Source of the DNA: Candidatus Peregrinibacteria bacterium CG10_big_fil_rev_8_21_14_0_10_49_16
Lineage (GTDB): Bacteria; Patescibacteriota; Gracilibacteria; Peribacterales; Peribacteraceae
NCBI GenBank assembly: GCA_002772605.1
Contig: PFDS01000004.1
Location: forward strand, 1 to 19,012
Direction of reading: 5' to 3'
Length of the DNA: 19,012 nucleotides
The position numbers and the translations under genes are program-made. Positions 12,252 through 19,012 of the stretch are shown piece after piece. The stretch's first letter is position 1. Each line of letters begins with the position of its first letter. The notes beneath the pieces are model-generated. The model was not told the origin of the DNA and did no database searches. It saw only the letters and a program-made list of their open reading frames with translations.

Positions 12252-13562
12252 ATCAAAATCATCCTCCTCGCTGCCGGCCGCTCTCGGAGGTTTTGGCCTC
12301 TTCAGGATAAGTACCTTGTACCCATTTGCGGGAAGCCACTCCTTCTTCACCAACTTGATGCCCTGCATCAAGGAGGATGTGATGACATTACTATTGTCGC
12401 CGGGGCACATAACATTGAAGACTTCAAACTTCAGACTTCAAACTACGGTGTGAAAACTGTCGAACAAAAGAACTTGGAACTGGGAATGCAGGGTGCACTT
12501 CTCGACGCACTCCCTCACTGTGGGTCTGAACCAGTCATGATTGTGGGAAATGATTGTGTTGAACCAGACCTTTTCACACAGGTTCGCAACGAACTACACA
12601 ACTGTGATGGTGTTATTACCGCACGACAAGTACACACATACTTCCCTGGTGGTTACCTTGTTCTACAACCTAACACCTATAATCTAAAAGGTATCCAAGA
12701 AAAACCAGGGGAGGGAAATGAACCAAGCAACTTTGTAAACCTGGTTGTTCACGCACACAAAAACGCTGCGGAACTACTAAACATACTCAAACAAACCCAG
12801 TCGGCAAAAGACGACGCGTATGAACGGGCACTCACACAGCTCTTTCAACAAAAACACTACCAGGCACTTCCTTATGTTGGCACATGGTTTCCTCTGAAGT
12901 ATCCTTGGCACATACTGTCTTTTTCATCTCACTTTCTGCAAAAACAGGAACTATCCCTTCACCCGTCATCCTCTGTACACCCCACAGCAGTGATTGACGG
13001 AAAGGTCACCTTAGGGAGAGGTGTAAAAATCTACCCAGGAGCCTCTGTGTGTGGCCCCTGCACCATTGGCGACAGAACCATCGTCGGGAATAACGCACTG
13101 GTACGTGGAAGCAGCATCGGTGCTGACTGTGTGATTGGATACAACAGTGAAGTGAAAGACAGCGTGCTCTACGACCACGTGTGGACACACAGTACATACA
13201 TCGCTGAGAGTGTTGTGGGCCACAATGTATCTTTTGGTGCAGGTTGCATTACCGCAAACCTCCGTCTTGACGAAGGAGAGGTATACTCACAGGTAAAAGA
13301 GAGAAAGTACAACACACACCTACAAAAGTTTGGAACAGTTATTGGAGAAAATGTGCGTATTGGCATTCAGGTAGGGTTGCAGCCGGGAGTAAAAATTGGA
13401 AGTGACACATTTATAAACAGCCGAACACTTGTCACTACAGATATTCCGGAAAAAAGTTTTGTGTGTGAAAAACACGGAGAACTCACTGTAAAAGAAAACC
13501 ACTTCCCTTGCCCTCAACCAGAGTTGCGAGAAGGGTTTCGTGGCAAAATTCTCAAAAAATAA
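12252..13562 (+). CDS. Bifunctional sugar-1-phosphate nucleotidyltransferase / hexapeptide acyltransferase, ATC start proposed
   Basis: The frame carries a full nucleotidyltransferase N-terminus: KIILLAAGRSRRFWPL then DKYLVPICGKPLL (2-31), the nucleotide-binding loop with its catalytic Lys. Residues ~210-225 (WFPLKYPWHIL) match the linker of archaeal ST0452-like enzymes. From about 237 to 410 hexapeptide repeats form a left-handed beta-helix, ending with a GlmU-like ITANLRLD segment. The likely role is making UDP- or dTDP-sugars for envelope polysaccharide; which sugar is unknown. The frame is open only from 12195 and contains no ATG, GTG or TTG before GTG 12450, which would delete 66 residues including the active-site loop. 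ATC 12252 aligns exactly where related proteins have their initiator Met and sits 6 nt after a -10 box. A sequencing error or a mutation of ATG to ATC is possible. Confidence 0.82.
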   Translation: MKIILLAAGRSRRFWPLQDKYLVPICGKPLLLHQLDALHQGGCDDITIVAGAHNIEDFKLQTSNYGVKTVEQKNLELGMQGALLDALPHCGSEPVMIVGNDCVEPDLFTQVRNELHNCDGVITARQVHTYFPGGYLVLQPNTYNLKGIQEKPGEGNEPSNFVNLVVHAHKNAAELLNILKQTQSAKDDAYERALTQLFQQKHYQALPYVGTWFPLKYPWHILSFSSHFLQKQELSLHPSSSVHPTAVIDGKVTLGRGVKIYPGASVCGPCTIGDRTIVGNNALVRGSSIGADCVIGYNSEVKDSVLYDHVWTHSTYIAESVVGHNVSFGAGCITANLRLDEGEVYSQVKERKYNTHLQKFGTVIGENVRIGIQVGLQPGVKIGSDTFINSRTLVTTDIPEKSFVCEKHGELTVKENHFPCPQPELREGFRGKILKK

Positions 13563-13917
13563 CACAATGGTGCATAAAAAAGTTATCCACACCCTCTGTG
13601 GAAAACTCCACCCCCCTCTAATCCACACGAGAGGCGATGTTCTCCACATAAAGAAGATTTTTCCCTTTACATAAGCCAAAAAAACACATTGGCTTCCCTA
13701 AGTCACTTCCCATGTACTCTTCCACGAGTTTTCCACACCTCCCCCACAGACAATAAGATGGCACCTAAAATACTTTTTAGGAAAAGGAAGCGAAAAACAA
13801 AAAACTTTACAAGAATAATCCACAGAATACACTGGAGAACCTTCTTAAAAGATAGAGGGTATGATGATGACGAATTCAATATATATACTTTATTATTTTT
13901 CTATCAATAAAAGGAAA
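13563..13917. other. Probable chromosomal origin of replication (oriC)
   Basis: This 355-bp gap holds six DnaA-box-like 9-mers: a perfect TTATCCACA (13583-13591), TTTTCCACA on the minus strand (13597-13605), TAATCCACA (13619-13627), TTCTCCACA (13640-13648), TTTTCCACA (13729-13737) and TAATCCACA (13816-13824). All but the first differ from consensus at one position. Two perfect 7-bp dyads are present: AAGCCAA/TTGGCTT (13673-13679, 13689-13695) and CCTAAAA/TTTTAGG (13764-13770, 13775-13781). An A/T-rich stretch ends at dnaN. Plus-strand base composition changes from C-rich to G-rich across it. dnaA is not adjacent. Confidence 0.85.
13861..13917. other. A/T-rich unwinding region candidate
   Basis: Counting by hand, 11 of 57 bases are G or C. 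It includes an ATATATATA run and TTATTATTTTT, lies on the dnaN side of the DnaA boxes, and also serves as the dnaN upstream region. DnaA-trio motifs were not identified. Confidence 0.55.
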
Positions 13918-15060
13918 ATGAAAATTGTGTGTAAAACATCGGACCTTTTACAAACACTTCAGTTTGTAAGTAGAGCAGTAAGTTCACAACAAGCACTTCC
14001 AATTTTACAAAACATTCTTCTTCAAACAGAAAGTGGCACATGTAGAGTAAGTGCAACAGATTTAGAACTAAGTATTACCTCAATACTTCCTGTTACAGTG
14101 GAAAAAGAAGGTAGTATTACTGTCCCCGTAAAAGCACTTCTCAATTTTGTGCAGTATAACTCACAAGAAGAGACAACTCTTGAGGTGATAGCAGAAGGAA
14201 AACTTCGGTGTGCATCTGTACAAACAAAAACAATTCTCTGTTCAGAGCCCACTGAACATTACCCAAAAATAGAAATGCTTAAAGAAAAAGACCAGGTGTT
14301 TTTTGAACCGTTATCTTTACTAGAAGGGTTGCACCTTACTACGTTTGCAGCAGCAAGGTCGAGTTTGCGTCCAGTTCTTTCTGGTGTGTATGTGAAGGTT
14401 CAAGAAGAGGGAATGATAGTTGTTGCAACGGATAGTTATCGTTTGTCAGAGTACGTACTACCAGTAAGTACAGAGGGAAAGGAGGTTGAGTGTATTGTTC
14501 CAGTAAAAGTTCTTGAGGAGTTAAAAGGAGTTATTGGTGGAAGTCAGAAAACAAAGAAGCCTTCCAAAGAAGAAGTTCCTCTTACTGTGGCAGTAGCTCT
14601 CAGTACCCAACAAGTACAGTTCACTATTGGGTCAACACGTGTTCTTTCACGGTTGATTGACGGGCGGTTTCCAAACTACAAACAAATTATTCCTACCGAA
14701 ACCAAAACAGTTGCAACTTTCTCTGTTTCAGAGCTTACAACGACCGTAAAACGTATGCACTACTTTGCGAAGGAGATGAACAACACACTTACTTTTACGT
14801 TTTCCAAGGGTTCTGTTCACATTTCCACTCCACAAACACAACTTGGGAGTGAAGAGTCTACATTATCAGTTGCAACAAGTGGCCAGGAGAATAAAATTGC
14901 ACTCAGTTCTTCTTACTGTTTAGACTTTCTCAGTCATATTGAAGATGGAGAAGTGGAAATGTGTGTGCAAGACAGTATGCACCCTGCGGTATTCCGAGTT
15001 CCCGGAAAGGAGTATGTTCTTCATCTGATTATGCCACTGCGGATCCAGGAGGACGTATAG
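13918..15060 (+). CDS. dnaN: DNA polymerase III beta subunit (sliding clamp)
   Basis: DnaN forms the ring that tethers the polymerase to DNA. From ATG 13918 it is 380 residues, normal for the family, with three clamp domains: the start MKIVCKTSDLLQTLQFVSRAV, the middle ATDSYRLSEY and SRLIDGRFPNYKQIIP (usually RLIEGxFPDY) and the C-terminal YVLHLIMPLRI. The frame is open to 13861, but the extra 19 residues are low-complexity and fall in the A/T-rich part of the origin. The purine-rich AAGGA (13911-13915) is only 2 nt from the ATG, closer than is optimal. The gene is next to oriC, a classic position, although dnaA is missing beside it. It is more A/T-rich than its neighbours. Confidence 0.97.
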   Translation: MKIVCKTSDLLQTLQFVSRAVSSQQALPILQNILLQTESGTCRVSATDLELSITSILPVTVEKEGSITVPVKALLNFVQYNSQEETTLEVIAEGKLRCASVQTKTILCSEPTEHYPKIEMLKEKDQVFFEPLSLLEGLHLTTFAAARSSLRPVLSGVYVKVQEEGMIVVATDSYRLSEYVLPVSTEGKEVECIVPVKVLEELKGVIGGSQKTKKPSKEEVPLTVAVALSTQQVQFTIGSTRVLSRLIDGRFPNYKQIIPTETKTVATFSVSELTTTVKRMHYFAKEMNNTLTFTFSKGSVHISTPQTQLGSEESTLSVATSGQENKIALSSSYCLDFLSHIEDGEVEMCVQDSMHPAVFRVPGKEYVLHLIMPLRIQEDV

Positions 15061-15097
15061 GTTTCACGTGGCTACTCGTTAACTATTCACTGTTGTA

Positions 15098-18000
15098 ATG
15101 CACCCATCACTTCTTCTTGAACAGAAGACGCATCAGGATATTGGACAACTTCTTGAAAAAAAGAAGGAAGTTACCGTTTCGGGACTTTCTAACGAGACGG
15201 CGAAGGCTTTGCTTGTTGCACAACTTCTTTTTCAGAAACCTTTCCCCACCCTCCTTGTCACAGAGGACGAAGAACGAAGGGGGTTACTTCGTCACTGGTG
15301 TGGTTTCTTTGGTGTGCAGTGCGAAGAGGTGGTTGGTAGTCAGGAAGAACATGTTTCTCCTTCTGTACTGCAAAAACTTCTTCTGTTACAAACAGGAAAG
15401 TGGAGTGGGGTTCTTCTGGTTGCAAGGGAGTTTTGGGACAGAAAAATTCCCTCTATTAAAACACTGGAAGCGGAAAAAATATCACTTCAGAAAGGAGACA
15501 CTGTGTCGTTCACACAACTTATTGAAGACTGTATCGAACGAGGGTACACCCATGCGGACGACGAGTACTTACACCCAGGTGAGTACCGAAGACAGGGTGA
15601 TGTATTAGAGATTTTTCCAGTACAACTTCCTTTTCCTGTACGCATCCTTTTTGATATGGAGCAGGTGGACAAGGTGTTCTCAGTAGACTGTGCAAACAAG
15701 GCAAATGTTACACCTTACGACGAAGTTGTGAGTATCTACCCTGTGAAGACTGGCGTGTACGAACCACTTGGGAAACAACTACCCAACCACTCCCTTCTCC
15801 TACTGGATGACCAGGATGATGTCCCTGTGCCGAAAAGTACGTACTCGTTACGGTTTACTGCGTTTCCGGAAACGGAAGACTGTCACGTTCATGTGCGTTA
15901 CCTTTCTATTTTAAAGTTCTACACACTGACAGACTTTCTCAATGACGTACGTGACAAGTTGCAGCAAAAGTGGACGTTACTTGTAGTAACGCGTCGAGGT
16001 GAAGAGTTGGAAAGTATCTTTAAAGAGGAACATATTCCCTACACAGTGGAACAGAAACGGAAGCCAGGTATGGTCACGTTGGTGTCAACAGATGAGCAAG
16101 CACTTCTTCCTCACTCCATTCAGAACCCGGACTTAAAATGCGCGCTTCTTACTGACCGTGAGATTTTTTCTCTGAGAAAAGGTGCAACTCAACGTAGTGT
16201 GCAAAAACTTGCGCTTGATTTTATTACTTCTCTCTCCCCGGGAGACTTTGTGGTGCATATGGAGCATGGAATTGGAAAGTTTGAGGGGATGACGCAGAAG
16301 GTAGTAGACAGTACAACACGTGAGTACCTGGAACTAACGTATGCTGAAGGTGATAAGCTTTTTGTTCCTGTTGACCAGGCGGATAAGTTAAGTAAATTTG
16401 TGTACGAAGATGGCAACGAGCCGGTACTTACGAGACTGGGGACACAGGAGTGGAAGAAACTGACCGAGAAGATGCGTAAAGAGACACAGGAAATTGCAAA
16501 AGAACTTCTTGCGCTCTACGCCAAACGTGCAAATGCTAAGGGGTTTGCCTATGCGGACGACACAAACAAGCAGAAAAAGTTTGAGGCATCATTTATGTAC
16601 CAGGAAACTCCGGGGCAGCTGAAAGCCATTGAAGACATTAAGAAGGATATGGAAGACCCTCACCCAATGGATCGACTTGTGTGTGGAGATGTGGGGTTTG
16701 GGAAAACAGAAGTTGCCATGCGTGCTGCTTTCAAGGCAGTGCAAGAAGGAAAGCAGGTAGCGGTCATTGCACCAATTACCATTTTGGTGGACCAGCACTA
16801 TCACAACTTCTTGGACCGCATGGAGGCATTTGGAGTGCAGATCGAAATGCTCAGTCGGTTTCGCACGCCTGCACAACAGCGCGCAACACTGGAGCGACTA
16901 CGAAAGGGGGACGCGCAGATTGTTATTGGGACGCATAGGTTGTTGCAGAGTGACGTACAGTTTTTCAACCTTGGTTTGGTGGTTATTGACGAAGAGCAGC
17001 GTTTTGGAGTGAAGCAGAAGGAGAAGTTTAAAAATCTTCGTGCGTCGGTGGACATCCTTACACTTACAGCAACACCAATCCCGCGCACACTGAACCTTGG
17101 TCTGCACAAACTGCGTGATATCACAACAATTACCACCCCTCCCCCAGGGCGTTTGCCGATTATTACGGAGGTTCGTAAATACTCTGACCAACTTATTCGT
17201 CAGGCAGTTCTCTACGAACATGAGCGTGCTGGTCAGTGTTTTATACTCCACAACCGTGTGGAGACGATTGATGCGTTTACAGACAAGTTACGTATGTTGG
17301 TACCAGAAGTAACGTTTACCGTGGGACACGGACAACTGAAATCGGAGGAGTTGGAGAAGCGCATTGTGGCGTTTAAGAAAGGAGGGTTTGATGTGCTGGT
17401 GAGTTCGACGATTATTGAGAATGGAATTGACCTTCCCCGTGCGAATACCCTGGTTGTGAATGAGGCGGAACGTTTTGGTCTTGCACAGCTCTACCAACTG
17501 CGTGGCCGCGTTGGACGCGGAAAAGTCCAGGCGCATGCTTACTTCCTTTACCACTCGCAGAAGTTGAAGGACGATGCGAAGAAGCGTCTACGAGCTATTG
17601 TGGAAGCTTGTGAACTCGGAAGCGGGTTCCAGGTGGCTATGCGTGACTTAGAGATTCGCGGAGCAGGAGAAATTCTTGGCGCGAGCCAGTCGGGAACGAT
17701 GCAGACTGTGGGAGTGAGTCACTACTTACGTATGTTGAAAAACGCTGTGCAGGAACTACGTTCCGGTGGCAAAGGTGAAGTGGAAGAGGAAGAGAACGTA
17801 GAAATTCTTCTGCCGTTCGAAGCGCTCATTCCGCCGTACTACATTCCGGATGAGGATGAGCGTATTTCACTGTACCAAAAACTCGCCGGCGCTGAGGAAG
17901 GGTCAATTCTGCAGGAGTTTGAAACAGACCTGCGTGAAGAGTACGGGGAGTTGCCTGATGTGGTGCAAAACCTCTTCACTATTCTTCACCTCAAACTCGT

Positions 18001-18262
18001 CTGCCGCAGAGTGGGTGTCCTGCGGGTGAAAGCCGAAGAGAGCGGTGGCAGGCGCGAAGTGGTGCTGACACTCAGTGCACGCGTGAGTGCAAAAGAAGTG
18101 ATGCAGTTGCTGCAGGGCAACCCCCAGTGGCGTATCAGTAGTAACACAGTGCGCATCGCTGAAGAGGCTCTGATGCGTGTGGCCGGGTTTTCCGACTGGG
18201 TTGTGAACCTTGTTAAAGAGGTTGCACTGCTGGAGAGGAAAAAGAAGACAAAAAAAACGTAG
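15098..18262 (+). CDS. mfd: Transcription-repair coupling factor Mfd
   Basis: Mfd removes stalled RNA polymerase from lesions and recruits UvrA. The 1054-residue protein is slightly shorter than the ~1150 of E. coli. Residues 1-~300 are the UvrB-like module. The CarD-like RNA polymerase-interaction domain begins at PGDFVVHMEHGIGKFEG (381-397). The translocase has Walker A GDVGFGKTE (530-538), DEEQRFGV (631-638), LTATPIPRT (656-664), the TRG region and QLRGRVGRG (800-808). MRDLEIRGAGEILGASQSG and the C-terminal D7 domain (from about residue 905, IPPYYIPDEDER) follow. It lies 37 nt after dnaN; a weak TATTCA (15084-15089) stands 8 nt from the ATG. It is strongly G-rich on the coding strand, in keeping with leading-strand location. 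Confidence 0.97.
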   Translation: MHPSLLLEQKTHQDIGQLLEKKKEVTVSGLSNETAKALLVAQLLFQKPFPTLLVTEDEERRGLLRHWCGFFGVQCEEVVGSQEEHVSPSVLQKLLLLQTGKWSGVLLVAREFWDRKIPSIKTLEAEKISLQKGDTVSFTQLIEDCIERGYTHADDEYLHPGEYRRQGDVLEIFPVQLPFPVRILFDMEQVDKVFSVDCANKANVTPYDEVVSIYPVKTGVYEPLGKQLPNHSLLLLDDQDDVPVPKSTYSLRFTAFPETEDCHVHVRYLSILKFYTLTDFLNDVRDKLQQKWTLLVVTRRGEELESIFKEEHIPYTVEQKRKPGMVTLVSTDEQALLPHSIQNPDLKCALLTDREIFSLRKGATQRSVQKLALDFITSLSPGDFVVHMEHGIGKFEGMTQKVVDSTTREYLELTYAEGDKLFVPVDQADKLSKFVYEDGNEPVLTRLGTQEWKKLTEKMRKETQEIAKELLALYAKRANAKGFAYADDTNKQKKFEASFMYQETPGQLKAIEDIKKDMEDPHPMDRLVCGDVGFGKTEVAMRAAFKAVQEGKQVAVIAPITILVDQHYHNFLDRMEAFGVQIEMLSRFRTPAQQRATLERLRKGDAQIVIGTHRLLQSDVQFFNLGLVVIDEEQRFGVKQKEKFKNLRASVDILTLTATPIPRTLNLGLHKLRDITTITTPPPGRLPIITEVRKYSDQLIRQAVLYEHERAGQCFILHNRVETIDAFTDKLRMLVPEVTFTVGHGQLKSEELEKRIVAFKKGGFDVLVSSTIIENGIDLPRANTLVVNEAERFGLAQLYQLRGRVGRGKVQAHAYFLYHSQKLKDDAKKRLRAIVEACELGSGFQVAMRDLEIRGAGEILGASQSGTMQTVGVSHYLRMLKNAVQELRSGGKGEVEEEENVEILLPFEALIPPYYIPDEDERISLYQKLAGAEEGSILQEFETDLREEYGELPDVVQNLFTILHLKLVCRRVGVLRVKAEESGGRREVVLTLSARVSAKEVMQLLQGNPQWRISSNTVRIAEEALMRVAGFSDWVVNLVKEVALLERKKKTKKT

Positions 18263-18271
18263 CGCCACTCC

Positions 18272-19012
18272 ATGTCAGAGAATGTCGTTTCATCACTGGG
18301 TACCTCTAAAGAACTCACAGAGTATCTCCCGTATGCATTGGAGAGGTTTTTTGACCGGGAGGAAGTGCCCACTGAAGACCGTGACTTCCTTCGGCAACTA
18401 TTTCTGCGGAGTTTTCTAGAAAACAGTTGTTTTCTTGAGCAGGACCAAAGCCAGGCAATTGTAGAACCACGTGTCGTTGGAAGAGAGCTTCTCGACACAG
18501 TTGGTGAACTTCTTGTGCGTCAGGATAGTCAACTTTTTGGTGAGGAGTATATGGAGGAGTCTCTCAGTTTTCTGGAACATGGAGGAAACATTCTCCTTAT
18601 TCAGAACCATAAAAGTTTGGCAGATACGTTAGTGACAGAAGTGTTGATGCAGCGGAAGTTTGGACGAGGGGCTACGCAGGACTGGATGTACATTGCGGGT
18701 CATCCGGTGAACAGAAATATTCTTCCTCTTCTTTTTTCAAGTGGTTGTCGTCGTGTGCAGGTATTTTCGACCAAGTTTCAATCTGCTGTTGAGAGGGGTG
18801 ATCCCATGGTTGCAGATCTTCACCTTACGGTGCGTGCAATGGCAAAGCAAAACCTTCACGCCATGAAAGCTCTGGGAGAGTCTGTGACAGAAGGTGGTAA
18901 GGTTGTCGTACTCTACCCGGAAGGCGGGCGTGTGGAACGCGAAATGGGGCGTGGTGAGCCGCGTGTGATGAAGATACCGGATGTCATGGCGAAGAGCTCT
19001 CCGAATGGGGTG
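18272..19012 (+). CDS. Glycerol-3-phosphate acyltransferase-like protein (3' truncated)
   Basis: The ATG at 18272 opens a frame that runs off the right edge after 247 codons. NHKSLADT fits the acyltransferase NHxxxxD catalytic motif, with GGNILLI just ahead. WMYIAGHPV, VFSTKFQ and GGKVVVLYPEGGR follow in order. Their spacing recalls the chloroplast-type glycerol-3-phosphate acyltransferase (MIYVAGDRV, VYSKK, IAPSGGR) more than the short PlsC family. The enzyme would acylate glycerol-3-phosphate, the first step of phospholipid synthesis, but the acceptor is inferred. The ~100-residue helical N-terminus before NHKS also fits the plant-type family. The gene starts 9 nt after mfd and has no Shine-Dalgarno; translation is probably coupled. 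Confidence 0.68.
   Translation, partial: MSENVVSSLGTSKELTEYLPYALERFFDREEVPTEDRDFLRQLFLRSFLENSCFLEQDQSQAIVEPRVVGRELLDTVGELLVRQDSQLFGEEYMEESLSFLEHGGNILLIQNHKSLADTLVTEVLMQRKFGRGATQDWMYIAGHPVNRNILPLLFSSGCRRVQVFSTKFQSAVERGDPMVADLHLTVRAMAKQNLHAMKALGESVTEGGKVVVLYPEGGRVEREMGRGEPRVMKIPDVMAKSSPNGV

Noticed and set aside
12450..13562. GTG 12450 as the start of the nucleotidyltransferase
   Set aside because: The same frame upstream encodes the conserved nucleotide-binding loop, which this start would remove.
13689..13910. 73-codon frame inside the origin region (possible ATG at 13758)
   Set aside because: It overlaps two DnaA-box-like sites and the A/T-rich element, has no recognisable domain and no Shine-Dalgarno; a small basic protein is not fully excluded.
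1..19012. CRISPR arrays, tRNA, rRNA, insertion sequences and prophage genes
   Set aside because: None was seen on either strand; no spaced direct-repeat arrays, cloverleaf sequences or transposase motifs.

Overview
The window looks like chromosomal DNA from a reduced-genome bacterium, most plausibly a Patescibacteria (CPR) member of the Peribacteria/Peregrinibacteria kind. This is inferred from compact genes, a lean gene set, few Shine-Dalgarno sites, and mini GC-rich repeats; no rRNA or marker phylogeny is available here. TGA appears to be an ordinary stop (the flippase gene ends with it), so the recoded UGA=Gly code of Gracilibacteria/Absconditabacteria is unlikely.

Layout. 1-1409: 3' end of pheT, then a PduO-type cobalamin adenosyltransferase, closed by a hairpin shared with the convergent recR. 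2002-3528: a membrane-attached transglutaminase-like protein facing smpB, with overlapping stop codons. 3529-3783: an intergenic region with the smpB promoter, a dyad, a + strand promoter-like site and a 58-nt hairpin, possibly a small RNA. 3784-6928 (minus strand): a degenerate PP2C-like/TM/beta-propeller protein, a RibL-like nucleotidyltransferase and a two-TM protein with an LPSSG motif. 7125-9802: RNase J against aspartate carbamoyltransferase, again with overlapping stops. 9827-13562 (plus strand): a Wzx-like flippase, a ComEC-type metallo-beta-lactamase protein and a sugar-phosphate nucleotidyltransferase/acyltransferase; the first and last would fit cell-envelope polysaccharide work.

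13563-13917 is a probable origin of replication. It holds six DnaA-box-like 9-mers, two perfect dyads and an A/T-rich stretch ending at dnaN. Plus-strand genes to its left are C-rich and those to its right are G-rich, as expected across an origin. To the right lie dnaN, mfd and the start of a glycerol-3-phosphate acyltransferase-like gene that runs off the edge. dnaA is not next to the origin in this window.

The most unusual theme is gene starts. Many genes have a -10 box only 6-9 nt before the start codon and no Shine-Dalgarno, which predicts leaderless mRNAs. In one of these, the nucleotidyltransferase gene, the only start that keeps the nucleotide-binding loop is an ATC codon.
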